NCBI RefSeq assembly: GCF_003172875.1
Contig: NZ_QGKM01000030.1
Coordinates: 1-64,000 of the forward strand
DNA length: 64,000 bases
Reading direction: 5' to 3'
From: Leucothrix pacifica
GTDB lineage: Bacteria > Pseudomonadota > Gammaproteobacteria > Thiotrichales > Thiotrichaceae
Shown: in pieces, positions 27,232 through 35,196 of the stretch
Position numbering within the stretch: position 1 is the stretch's first letter
Layout: each line of letters begins with the position of its first letter
Made by a program: the position numbers and the translations under genes
Notes under the pieces: model-generated
Told to the model about the DNA's origin: nothing
What the model saw: the letters and a program-made list of their open reading frames with translations, nothing else
Database searches by the model: none

Positions 27232-27416
27232 GAAAATATAGTTCAGATAAAGACTGGAATGTAGAAATCAGGAAGCTTGTTAAGCTTGGCTGGGTATACA
27301 AGCGTGGAGGTAAACATGCTCGTCTTATAAGTCCCGATGACTCTCAAGGGCTGGTTATTCCAACCTCTCCGAGTGATCGCCGGAGTTTGCATAACTTCAG
27401 GCGTTTACTGAGATGA
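27228..27416 (+). CDS. HicA-like small protein overlapping pVip
   Basis: The 62-residue protein reads RKLVKLGWVYKRGGKHARL then a short strand and basic helix (SDRRSLHNFRRLLR). This resembles the HicA/YcfA double-stranded-RNA-binding-like fold, including a His at the place of the HicA catalytic residue (GKHARL). It overlaps the pVip stop in an ATGA, so translation is coupled. No HicB antitoxin follows. It may be an RNA-binding accessory to viperin or a toxin relic; the fold call is moderate. Confidence 0.65.
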   Translation: MRKYSSDKDWNVEIRKLVKLGWVYKRGGKHARLISPDDSQGLVIPTSPSDRRSLHNFRRLLR

Positions 27417-27437
27417 ACTTGCTTCAGTAATTACAAC

Positions 27438-27468
27438 GGCCGGTGAATATCTCACTCGGCCATTTTTT
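27438..27468 (+). terminator. Rho-independent terminator closing the pVip operon
   Basis: GGCCG-GTGA pairs with TCAC-T-CGGCC (one bulged base) across a five-base loop, and ATTTTTTG follows. It lies 21 bp after the HicA-like stop, which marks the three-gene unit as complete. Confidence 0.75.
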
Positions 27469-27671
27469 GTCAGATTGCTGTCTGTCATGAGACACATAGT
27501 TTTCCTACGTGATGACTGGCAGCCAGCAGCCTGATAAAGACTCAGTCATTCAGAGAGCCATATACAAGCATTCACCCCATACCCCGCAACAACACCGCAG
27601 GCTGCACACTTATCCGCCGATGCAAATACTGCCCCCAATTACCAGCATCGACACATTCACCACCAACGCCG

Positions 27672-28080
27672 TCAACAACCCCACCCAAACCAGATCAGCA
27701 GCAGGAATTCCAGATACAAACTTTTGCGGATCACCGATAGGCGCGCACCCAGCACATTTAACACCGAAGCCTCATACACCTGACTCGCCTGCCCAAGTAA
27801 TTCACGGGCGCCGGCAGCAATACGCTTTTGTGCCAGCACATCCTGACCATCATTCAACCACGCCGGCCCCACATAACGCTCAATTGAAGTTCCCAGCGCA
27901 CCATCAGCGACAATCCCTTCAAACCAGAAACGGGTTTGCACACCCTTCTGGCGATGAATCGCGGCGATATTGAATTCCAGCGTTTTACCGGCGACCGCAT
28001 AGCTAATCCGGTCACCGATATTAATCCCGATACGACGCGCCTCCCGGTCTTCCATCGACATATCAGGTATCGACTGATCC
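27672..28080 (-). pseudogene. Fragments of an FtsX-like permease and a second membrane protein (possibly DUF4400)
   Basis: On the minus strand one open frame joins pieces with different origins. Near 28080 to about 27900 it reads SMEDREARRIGINIGDRISYAVAGKTLEF and GVQTRFWFEGIVADGAL, like the periplasmic part of FtsX/YbbP-type ABC permeases. From there to 27672 it reads SIERYVGPAWLNDGQDVLAQKRIAAGARELLGQASQVYEASVLNVLGARLSV. This recalls the DUF4400 membrane proteins of integrative conjugative elements, which is a tentative call. Neither is complete, so this is decayed mobile or accessory DNA. Confidence 0.55.
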
Positions 28081-28315
28081 GCCTGATCCTGCCCCTCCGG
28101 CCAGATTTGATGGGTATGCAACGCTACTAAATCACCCTCCGCTATCGCTCTGACAAACTCAATTTGCTTGCCCGGATAATCCCTTGCCTTGCCATTTCGG
28201 TGAAGTAATCAATAAATGCCTGCTTGCCATCAGCGACTACCGGATTATGCTGTATGTACTCAGCCCCGACATACTGCTCCACCGCTTTAGCTGGCTCACC
28301 AAGATAGGCCGCTTC
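28081..28315 (-). pseudogene. Fragment of an NTF2/SnoaL-like gene with a 5-bp duplication frameshift
   Basis: The minus strand reads [41 protein letters not shown] and, after a frame change, [30 protein letters not shown]. The break coincides with a tandem duplication CTTGC-CTTGC (28183-28192 on the plus strand); removing one copy restores a continuous domain. It is the same family as the secreted protein at 22238-23125. Both ends are fused to unrelated gene fragments. Confidence 0.65.
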
Positions 28316-28524
28316 AGCCATGCTAGCTAACTGAGTCAGGATATGCCCATGCTCTTCACGTTGTGCAGCATCGGGATCAACATAAACACCACATGCAGTG
28401 ATAAACCTTTTAAGTGAGCCGGTGTCAGATCGATTTCCAGCATAGAAGTCGTCGAGCCAATCTGACCATTTAACGCCGCCGCTTCAAACGACTTCGTCAT
28501 ATTCTCGCCACCGACCTTCTGCGC
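28316..28524 (-). pseudogene. Fragment of a zinc-type alcohol dehydrogenase gene
   Basis: The minus strand from about 28524 reads [55 protein letters not shown]. After a frameshift it continues [17 protein letters not shown]. This order matches the C-terminal half of MDR-family alcohol dehydrogenases. Several bases are missing at the frameshift. It runs directly into the NTF2-like fragment. The 160 bp to its right (28525-28684) contain nothing I recognise. Confidence 0.5.
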
Positions 28525-28684
28525 GAGCTATCAAAGCGATAGCAGGGTAATGATCATCTGCTAATTTTGGACGTTCGAAAATTCAGAAAATCCTCCAGAT
28601 CAGCACACGCTATTCAGAACTACAGGCTACTCAATTGAAGCTTTAATGATGGCTGTTTGGTCTAGTTAGAATTGCTGCTAAATA

Positions 28685-29101
28685 TTACTTAGGAACAGTT
28701 ATGCGTGGCGCAAGCCCTAAACGTTTCACGCGCCTTGCAAACTTGCGGTCGTCAAATGATGCCATTGCTTCACAGTCTTGATAATGCGCATGATGAAGGG
28801 CATCTGCAAAATCAAGGCCATCGGCTAGCCCTGATATTGCTTGTTCGATTTCCTGTTGAGACTCAACAGAAATGTGTGGCTGACTCAGTAAATTTTGAAA
28901 AACTGCAATAATGTCTTCGGGGTTAAACTGATAGAAACCACGTAAGATCCACTCAAACTCCAGAATCACCGTCTTACTGACTTTTAGTGATTGCCCAGAT
29001 TCGAAAAGGCGCTTTGCGGCCAATTGTTGCTTGTTCGCTTCCTTGTCATCTTCATCATGAATGTAATAGCGAGCGAGGACGTTGGTATCTAAACCAATCA
29101 T
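28685..29101 (-). CDS. vapC: PIN-domain toxin VapC
   Basis: The 138-residue PIN protein starts MIGLDTNVLARYYIHD (first acidic residue Asp5) and has the conserved KTVILEFEWILRGFY helix and late acidic residues in GLDFADALHHAHY and MASFDDRKFAR. It is a Mg-dependent ribonuclease toxin. Its ATG overlaps the antitoxin stop in an ATGA, so the pair is translationally coupled. It appears intact, unlike the other vapBC nearby. Confidence 0.9.
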   Translation of the reverse strand: MIGLDTNVLARYYIHDEDDKEANKQQLAAKRLFESGQSLKVSKTVILEFEWILRGFYQFNPEDIIAVFQNLLSQPHISVESQQEIEQAISGLADGLDFADALHHAHYQDCEAMASFDDRKFARRVKRLGLAPRITVPK

Positions 29102-29334
29102 GGTTTAGCCAACAAGCTGGCAACGTCAAAATCTACGGGTACTGCTTTCCTTTTGCTTTTAAGCATACCAAAACCACTATTTAAAACAGGTTTCGGGTTT
29201 TCTTTGACAACCAATTGGATAAGTCCATCTACTAGAGAAAAGGTAACTTTACTGCCTTTGCGAATGCCTAGTTCTTGCCGGATTTTAAGTGGTATTGTCA
29301 CCTGACCTTTGCTTGTAACTGAGGTTGTTTCCAT
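29098..29334 (-). CDS. vapB: AbrB/MazE-type antitoxin VapB
   Basis: The 78-residue protein opens TTSVTSKGQVTIPLKIRQELGIRKGSKVTF, the SpoVT-AbrB swapped-hairpin DNA-binding domain, with a C-terminal tail that would wrap the toxin (GMLKSKRKAVPVDFDVASLLAKP). It precedes vapC with a four-base overlap. It probably represses its own promoter in the AT-rich gap 29335-29439. Confidence 0.9.
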   Translation of the reverse strand: METTSVTSKGQVTIPLKIRQELGIRKGSKVTFSLVDGLIQLVVKENPKPVLNSGFGMLKSKRKAVPVDFDVASLLAKP

Positions 29335-29645
29335 AGGTTTGACTCCTTAAAAGTATTACTAAGTAAGAATATCATAATGGTTTTTAGTTCCACAAGGCCA
29401 TTGTTTTGCTTTTTTCTGAATCAGTAGTTATGTTGGTATATGCCAAGACATATGCTGGAGGATGTTATGCAAGCTCAGGGAGTAAATACTGAACAACGCG
29501 AAGTGCGTCTGTTTCGCAATGACAGTAATCAGGAGATTCTTATCCCACGCGAGTTTGAACTACCGGGCGAATCAGTCGTGCTGAGGCGTGAAGGTAATCG
29601 ATTGATTATAGAAGCGATCCCGGTTGAGCCGTTGCTGTCCTTTTT

Positions 29646-30929
29646 CACTAGTGTCCGGTTAAGTATACTGCATCTCAAGTTGTTGATTAGTAATTACTTT
29701 ATCAGGCTTTGGTTTGCTCAAGGCTATACCTACGAGTTCGCTAATCGATTTTCGATGAAATATATTGGTCGATATCAGTTGACCAATAGCCCGCAAGGAT
29801 AGGGCGCCCACTGGATAATTGCTCTTAATCAATCGCAACAAAAAATAGGCAATCATCGCCACCAAAACCTGGATCAATACTGCATTTTCCGACGTGCCAA
29901 GATAGCGTTTAATCCGTAGATTTTGCTTGATCCATTTGAAGAAAAGTTCAATCTGCCAGCGTTGTTTGTAAAGCCCCATAATAACCGTCGCCTCGCTTTT
30001 TAAATCATTGGAAATCAATACAATTTCTTTTTTATCTTCGGCGCGGATAAAGCGGATTCTCCGAAGTTCAATCGGGCAGTTCTTCCCTTTTTCAGAGGTT
30101 AAGCGGATGGCCTGATCCTCCAATACATTGCCTTCACAAGCAAACGTTTGAGTGACCCCAAACACGGCATTGCTTTTCATTCGTCCAACAAATCGGTTGC
30201 CGTTCAAGTGTAGCTGTTCGTAGTACCAGCGGTAATCGTTGTAGGCCCGATCAAAAACGTAGGTTGCGTGCTTAATCAATGGCAGATGGTTGGCGGCTTT
30301 CCTGTCATTCACTTTGGCCGACGTCAGGTTAAAGAAAGTCGGCACTTCCAGCGTTGGGTCGTAAACAACGTGTAGTTTAATTCCCCCTTTTCCTGTTCGA
30401 AAATGAGCCCATGAGAATTGTTTTTTGTTGAGGTCAATAGTCGTGGAATCAATCAAGCGAATGGCTTGTGACGCCTCTGTGCCAACGGAGGTACGCACCT
30501 TCCCCAGAAGATCATAGAACAACTCTTTATAAAGCCCGACAGGTCGATTTTCATTGGCATCAGCCAGGGTTGAGCGACGAATTGGCTGTGTGCCAAGATG
30601 GTAATGATGATTAGCATGACTGTTAAAAGCGAGCTCAAGATCACGTAGCGACTGCCGATGTGTCAGTTGACCGTAAAGCAGGGCAATAAACTGCGTCCAG
30701 CAGTTGAGGGTTCGTACCCGGTAATCGCCTTGATGTCGCTTCACAGCCTTATCGAAAAGTGGTCTGGATATTTGCTTTAAAACATCATGAAAAACGGTGT
30801 TAGTATGCTTCATCGTCTGGGCCTTCTGTTGGGGGGTAAATATGCTGTCTCGACAACTCATATTTTACCCTAAACCTGATAGGCTCAGGCGTTTAGCCTT
30901 ATGATGAAATTCTTAACCGGACACTAGTG
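29646..30929 (-). mobile_element. IS4-family insertion sequence, 1,284 bp, with 9-bp target duplication
   Basis: Perfect 18-bp terminal inverted repeats (CACTAGTGTCCGGTTAAG) bound the element. The 9-bp direct repeat GTCCTTTTT flanks it exactly at 29637-29645 and 30930-30938. The clean duplication shows simple transposition into vapB rather than a rearrangement, and suggests a fairly recent insertion. Confidence 0.95.
29659..30813 (-). CDS. IS4-family transposase
   Basis: From ATG 30813 (AGAAGG site upstream) the 384-residue protein starts MKHTNTVFHDVLKQISRPLF, a DUF4372-type N-terminus. It carries DDE positions in RLIDSTTIDL and VFDRAYNDYRWYY, and the Y(2)R(3)E(6)K signature YKQRWQIELFFKWIK. 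An upstream in-frame ATG at 30861 would add 16 residues with no family match. The stop codon lies within the terminal inverted repeat. The frame is intact. Confidence 0.92.
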   Translation of the reverse strand: MKHTNTVFHDVLKQISRPLFDKAVKRHQGDYRVRTLNCWTQFIALLYGQLTHRQSLRDLELAFNSHANHHYHLGTQPIRRSTLADANENRPVGLYKELFYDLLGKVRTSVGTEASQAIRLIDSTTIDLNKKQFSWAHFRTGKGGIKLHVVYDPTLEVPTFFNLTSAKVNDRKAANHLPLIKHATYVFDRAYNDYRWYYEQLHLNGNRFVGRMKSNAVFGVTQTFACEGNVLEDQAIRLTSEKGKNCPIELRRIRFIRAEDKKEIVLISNDLKSEATVIMGLYKQRWQIELFFKWIKQNLRIKRYLGTSENAVLIQVLVAMIAYFLLRLIKSNYPVGALSLRAIGQLISTNIFHRKSISELVGIALSKPKPDKVITNQQLEMQYT

Positions 30930-31001
30930 GTCCTTTTTACAAAACTGTAAGCCGTTAGATGTTGTTTTTCCGGATATTGATGACTTACCACCACATTGAT
31001 A

Positions 31002-31060
31002 ATGTTGGGGAGATTGAGCGGGTAGCGGGTTTGAGAGTGGAGAATTGGCTTGTTGATTGA
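31002..31060 (+). pseudogene. 3' scrap of a vapC toxin gene
   Basis: Directly after the vapB remnant the plus strand reads NVGEIER and, after a one-base shift, VAGLRVENWLVD and a stop at 31060. This is the characteristic C-terminus of VapC toxins. The other 110 or so residues of the toxin have been deleted. The deletion removes the toxin while leaving its tail next to the antitoxin stop. Confidence 0.6.
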
Positions 31061-31106
31061 ATAGAAATGCTACAATCGGCTGACCACCACCTCTGGAGTC
31101 AGATGT

Positions 31107-33962
31107 ATGTCAAAGGTTTTCATTAGTTATAGCCACGATTCAGATACACACCGTGAGCAGGTATTAGCCTTATCCAATCATTTGCGGGGGGATGGTGTTG
31201 ACTGCTGGATTGACCAGTATGAGCCAGCACCGCCTGAAGGCTGGCCACGCAAGATGGACAGGGGTATTCGGGAGGCTGATTTTGTACTCATGGTGTGTAC
31301 CGAAATCTATCTGAAGCGGTTGCAGCTGGAAGAGGAGGAAGGTAAAGGCCTTGGTGTAGCGTGGGAAGGCTCGTTAATTTACAACACGCTGTATCGTGAT
31401 CGGACGCTCAACCATAAATTTATCCCCGTGCTGTTCTCCTCAGATGACAAAGCCTTTATTCCCACCATTTTATTCGGTAACAGTCATTACGACCTGAGTT
31501 TGCCTCGTGGATACGATCACCTGTACCGCCATTTGCGTGGCGAATTAGGCGAAACAATGCCTCCGCTGGGTAAAAAGCGCTTTGTTCGTACCATTCATTC
31601 TGATGCTTTGCCAACGGTTGAAGGTGAGTTGTTTGGTCGTAAGGATGAGTTGGCGCTGCTGGATGAGGCTTTGCTGGATGCGGATACCCATGTTGTACAG
31701 TTTGTGGCCTCTGGTGGTACGGGGAAAACCAAATTATTGCGGCATTGGTTGGATGATAACCACGACAAGATTGAAGCACTGATTGCGTGGTCGTTTTATT
31801 CGCAAGGCTCCAGTGAGGATAAACAGATTTCCGCGACACCCTTTTTCATCCAGGCATTGAAATCGCTGCGGGCCGATAAAGACATTTCTGATTTTAATAC
31901 GGAGGAAGAGAAGGGCGAGTATATCGCTGATTTACTGCGTGAGCGGCGGTGCTTGCTGGTGCTGGATGGTTTAGAGCCCTTGCAGCAGGTGGGGCGCGGT
32001 ATGCGGGGTGAATTGAAGGATCGGGCGATTCGGAAAATGCTGCGTTGTCTGATGGGGGATCATAGCAGCTTGTGCATTATTACGACGCGCTTGCCGGTGC
32101 GTGAGCTGAAAGGACGACGGCGGGTGGTGCAGCATGATTTGCAGAATCTTGCGCCGGAAGATGGAGTGGCTTTATTGCGTTCGTTTACTGAACCTTATCC
32201 GGTGCATGGGCGTGATGTAGATATGCTGGCGGCGGTGGAAGAATATGGGCGGCATGCTTTGGCACTGCATTTGCTGGGGAATGCGCTGGCGACTTATCTG
32301 GATGGGGATGTGCGGAAGCGGGATACGCTGGGTGAGTTGATTGGTGATTATGATGATGTGGAGCGGCATGCGTTTAAGGTGATGCAGGCTTATGAGCAGT
32401 GGCTGGAGGGGACGGTTGAGCTGAAGTTGTTGTATCTGCTGGGGTTGTTTGACCATCCGGTGGAGCAGGACGTTTTGGAGGTGCTTTGGGAGGCTGGGAT
32501 TCCGGGGTTGACTGAAGGTGTGGATAAGAAGGCTTGGTTGGTGGCGCGGCGGGATTTGTTGGGTAAGTTTCAGATGATGTCGGAGCATGAGGGGCGGGAT
32601 GATTTGTTTGATTGTCATCCGTTGATTCGGGAGTATTTTGGACGGCAGTTGCAGGAGAATGAGGGGGAAGCTTGGCGGCAGGCGCATACGGTTTTGTATG
32701 AATATTATAAGGGGTTGCCGGAGAAGCTTTGGGGGAAGTATTTGCCGGATACTCTGGAAGAGATGCAGCCGTTGTTTCGGGCGGTGGTGCATGGGTGTTT
32801 AGCGGGTGATATGAGTGAAAGCTTCCATGAAATTTATTTCATGAGGATTGAGCGCGGGACGAAAATATACCTAAAAAATCAGCCTACTGAACGGTTGCAA
32901 TTACTTAGTCTTTTTTTTGAAGTAGCTTGGAGCCAATTCTCATCAAAACTTGATCCAGCAACTAGCTCCGTAATAGCAGAATGGAGTGGCATGGAGCTTT
33001 GGAGGTTAGGTAGGCCACGCGAATCGATACCTCTTTTAACATCACGTTTAGATTTTGGTTACAAGCACCAAAATCATGACATCATTGTGGGCATCACGAC
33101 CAATTTGGTTGAAATATATAATTGTCTTGGATTCTTAAAGAAAGCCATATCATTAGCGAATGCATTTGACTCTTACTTAGGAGGCATCAAATACGAAATC
33201 GACTTTAAAAACATTACTGCTTTGTGCTCTAAAGCAGAAACACTTCATAAACTGGGGAAGCATAAAGAGTCTCAGGCGCTCTTTGAAGCAGCCTCAGGAA
33301 TTCAAGCAAATAGAGAAGGAAAAGATAGACCAAAAGAGCTACTATCGTTTCAAGGCTTTCAATACTGCCAATTATTGATCGACCTTAGACAATATGAAGA
33401 AGCATACAGTTTATCCAAATCAATAATTTCAATAGCTTCTAACCATAGAGACCATAACGATGCCTGCTTAGGTGCTATTTGTGCTGGTGCAATACTCACC
33501 AGAGCACCTTATGGAAACCGTAGAGCAGCAATAGAGCAATTAAATTTTTCTATTGATACATTTAAATTGCTAGACCAGTCCCACGACTGGTGGCCTTATG
33601 CGTTGATCTACCGCTCAGAATACTTTAGATGTGACTTCAATTATGAAGCAGCAAAAAATGATCTTTTAGAAACCTACGAAATCGCCGAACCCTCCGGCAT
33701 GCGCCTCCACCTAACCGACTATCACCTGGAAATGGCCCGCCTAATCCTAGCCATAGAAGCCGACCCCGATCAATACAAAGAAGCCACCCCAGACCGAGAA
33801 CAAAGAACCCTCCCCACAGAACTAGCCGACCCGGACGAACCCGGCATCCTAACCCTCGAAGGACATATCCAAGCAGCCGACAAACTAATCCAAGACACCG
33901 GCTATCACCGCCGCGATGCAGAGCTAGCCGAACTCAAACAACAGGCAGGCATGTCATGCTAA
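31107..33962 (+). CDS. SEFIR-STAND NTPase-TPR protein, probable antiphage sensor
   Basis: The 951-residue protein has an N-terminal SEFIR/TIR-like domain (residues about 1-150, starting SKVFISYSHDSDTHREQVLALSNHL). A STAND NTPase core follows, with Walker A ASGGTGKT at 201-208 and Walker B CLLVLDGLEPL near 287. A winged-helix-like region follows, then a helical TPR-like array (about 580-900). In known bacterial STAND defence proteins the repeats sense a phage component and the N-terminal domain acts as effector, often on NAD. Composition changes sharply inside the gene: G-rich to about 32800, AT-rich to about 33660, C-rich at the end. This suggests module exchange. Function is inferred from architecture. 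Confidence 0.87.
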   Translation: MSKVFISYSHDSDTHREQVLALSNHLRGDGVDCWIDQYEPAPPEGWPRKMDRGIREADFVLMVCTEIYLKRLQLEEEEGKGLGVAWEGSLIYNTLYRDRTLNHKFIPVLFSSDDKAFIPTILFGNSHYDLSLPRGYDHLYRHLRGELGETMPPLGKKRFVRTIHSDALPTVEGELFGRKDELALLDEALLDADTHVVQFVASGGTGKTKLLRHWLDDNHDKIEALIAWSFYSQGSSEDKQISATPFFIQALKSLRADKDISDFNTEEEKGEYIADLLRERRCLLVLDGLEPLQQVGRGMRGELKDRAIRKMLRCLMGDHSSLCIITTRLPVRELKGRRRVVQHDLQNLAPEDGVALLRSFTEPYPVHGRDVDMLAAVEEYGRHALALHLLGNALATYLDGDVRKRDTLGELIGDYDDVERHAFKVMQAYEQWLEGTVELKLLYLLGLFDHPVEQDVLEVLWEAGIPGLTEGVDKKAWLVARRDLLGKFQMMSEHEGRDDLFDCHPLIREYFGRQLQENEGEAWRQAHTVLYEYYKGLPEKLWGKYLPDTLEEMQPLFRAVVHGCLAGDMSESFHEIYFMRIERGTKIYLKNQPTERLQLLSLFFEVAWSQFSSKLDPATSSVIAEWSGMELWRLGRPRESIPLLTSRLDFGYKHQNHDIIVGITTNLVEIYNCLGFLKKAISLANAFDSYLGGIKYEIDFKNITALCSKAETLHKLGKHKESQALFEAASGIQANREGKDRPKELLSFQGFQYCQLLIDLRQYEEAYSLSKSIISIASNHRDHNDACLGAICAGAILTRAPYGNRRAAIEQLNFSIDTFKLLDQSHDWWPYALIYRSEYFRCDFNYEAAKNDLLETYEIAEPSGMRLHLTDYHLEMARLILAIEADPDQYKEATPDREQRTLPTELADPDEPGILTLEGHIQAADKLIQDTGYHRRDAELAELKQQAGMSC

Positions 33963-34041
33963 AATTAACTCCGATCCGGAAATGGCAGTTATTTCACCTG
34001 AAAAATAACGTATTACCCTCAACTATGAACAGATTAAAACC

Positions 34042-34134
34042 ATGAGTAAACTACTCAACGAACTCAGCCAGAAGAAAAAACAGATCGAAGCCTCGTGCCG
34101 GAAATACGGTACAAGACGTATTCAAGTAAACTAA
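34042..34134 (+). pseudogene. N-terminal scrap of an MntA-like nucleotidyltransferase antitoxin
   Basis: The 30-codon frame reads MSKLLNELSQKKKQIEASCRKYGTRRIQVN and stops. The first 28 residues resemble the start of minimal nucleotidyltransferases of MNT/HEPN toxin-antitoxin pairs (pattern IxxLCRRxGxRRLxxFGS), but the catalytic GSxxR region and the HEPN partner are absent. It lies just after the SEFIR gene. Confidence 0.45.
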
Positions 34135-34160
34135 TCGATTCATCATAAAGGATGCCTATT

Positions 34161-34397
34161 ATGAAAAAAATGAAGAACGAAAAAGAGATGGTTAAAAAAG
34201 CAATCACGGAGGGTATGAAATACGGTGTAGAACGTGGGGTTGTAGAGTTTGAACCGACGGATTCACAGGCCGATAAAATCGAATATATTTACCGCCTGTT
34301 AGTACACGATAAGATCATTCAACCACTACCGAATGACCAGATTTCACAGCTCTCAATGAAGCATCGTATTGCGATTTGGGCGTCTAAATTGAAGTAG
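34161..34397 (+). CDS. DUF5062-family small protein
   Basis: The 78-residue protein from ATG 34161 (AAAGGA eight bases upstream) is charged and helical. It contains KIEYIYRLLVHDKIIQPLP and SMKHRIAIWASKL, a pattern I associate with DUF5062 of gammaproteobacteria. Function is unknown. A start at 34152 would overlap the ribosome site. The gap before it (33963-34160) holds only the nucleotidyltransferase scrap. Confidence 0.6.
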   Translation: MKKMKNEKEMVKKAITEGMKYGVERGVVEFEPTDSQADKIEYIYRLLVHDKIIQPLPNDQISQLSMKHRIAIWASKLK

Positions 34398-34446
34398 TTC
34401 GACAGGTTGTTATCGCGAGGTGAGAGAGGCGATTAAGGAGGAATAA

Positions 34447-34986
34447 ATGAGTCTACATATTCGTCAGGCAGTCCTTGGCGATGCCGATATTTTGTATTAC
34501 TGGGATGAGAAGCCTCATGTCAAAAAGGCCGTCAGTAACGATGGCACAACATCTTTTGAGGCTGACTGGGAAGATGAGTTAGCGAGTCAGGATGACAGCA
34601 TGGAGTTTCTGATCGCGGAGCTGGATGGCAACCCCATTGGCGCGATGCAAATTATCAACCCAGCCACAGAGCCTAGCCATTATTGGGGGCATGATGTGCC
34701 ACCTAATTTACGGGCGATGGATATCTGGATTGGCGAAGAAGCTTATCTTGGCCATGGTTATGGCGCACAGATGATGACGTTTGCGATCAATCGTTGTTTT
34801 GATGAGGCCGAGGTGGAAGCTATCTTGATCGATCCCCTAGCCAACAACCAAGACGCTCACCGCTTCTATAAACGTCTTGGTTTCGTGTTTGTTGAACAAA
34901 GACAGTTTGATGAAGACAGTGACTGCTTTGTGTTCCGTTTAAATCGTGAAGCTTGGGAGCTGCGTAGTAACAAGTTACTAGCTTAA
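34447..34986 (+). CDS. GNAT acetyltransferase of the AAC(6')/Acetyltransf_8 type
   Basis: The 179-residue protein starts MSLHIRQAVLGDADILYYWDEKPHV and has the acetyl-CoA region IWIGEEAYLGHGYGAQMM and the late motif DPLANNQDAHRFYKRLGF. The overall plan resembles AAC(6')-type and siderophore acetyltransferases. The likeness does not by itself show aminoglycoside resistance. The ATG at 34447 follows AAGGAGGAA, a strong ribosome site. Confidence 0.8.
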   Translation: MSLHIRQAVLGDADILYYWDEKPHVKKAVSNDGTTSFEADWEDELASQDDSMEFLIAELDGNPIGAMQIINPATEPSHYWGHDVPPNLRAMDIWIGEEAYLGHGYGAQMMTFAINRCFDEAEVEAILIDPLANNQDAHRFYKRLGFVFVEQRQFDEDSDCFVFRLNREAWELRSNKLLA

Positions 34987-35025
34987 ACTCATAGAGTTGG
35001 CGGGCATAAATACTTCTCTAGACAT

Positions 35026-35196
35026 CTAAGACTGCTTATTTCGATTGATGACATCCGTAACACTCACTTCAACAATAGCAGAACGATCCGCTTTCATACC
35101 CGGCATAAGTTCTTCCCGTAGTGTCATCCATGTATTAGCTTCCTTGTACCGCATATCCTGTAGAACAAGATCCCGCAGATACTCGCTGGCCGTTTC
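35026..35196 (-). pseudogene. C-terminal remnant of a ParD-like antitoxin
   Basis: The minus strand reads LETASEYLRDLVLQDMRYKEANTW followed by a charged tail ending NRNKQS and a stop at 35026. ASEYLRDLV is the signature helix of ParD/CopG-type antitoxins. The N-terminal DNA-binding strand is missing because the 3' end of the DUF4143 gene is joined to it in another frame. No ParE toxin follows. Confidence 0.5.

Larger units (their letters stand above)
29467..31000 (+). pseudogene. vapB antitoxin gene split by an IS4-family element and frameshifted
   Basis: ATG 29467 follows GGAGG. The first part (29467-29645) reads VRLFRNDSNQEILIPREFELPGESVVLRREGNRLIIEAIPVEPLL, a VapB-type SpoVT-AbrB antitoxin. 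The IS then interrupts it. After the second copy of the 9-bp target repeat (30930) the text resumes FLQNCKPLD, then needs a one-base shift (extra T near 30961) to read VVFPDIDDLPPH and a stop at 31000. It is dead both from the insertion and from the frameshift. Confidence 0.8.

Noticed and set aside
27509-27973. 154-codon plus-strand open frame rich in Pro, His and Thr
   Set aside because: It is antisense to the decayed minus-strand permease fragments, with low-complexity translation and no ribosome site.
32172-32792. 206-codon open frame antisense to the SEFIR-STAND gene
   Set aside because: It is the reverse of a G-rich coding stretch; its Pro/Leu/His-rich translation has no family likeness and it has no ribosome site.
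34447-34986. Aminoglycoside-resistance AAC(6') gene
   Set aside because: The GNAT fold and general plan are similar, but that group includes many non-resistance enzymes, so only the family is called.
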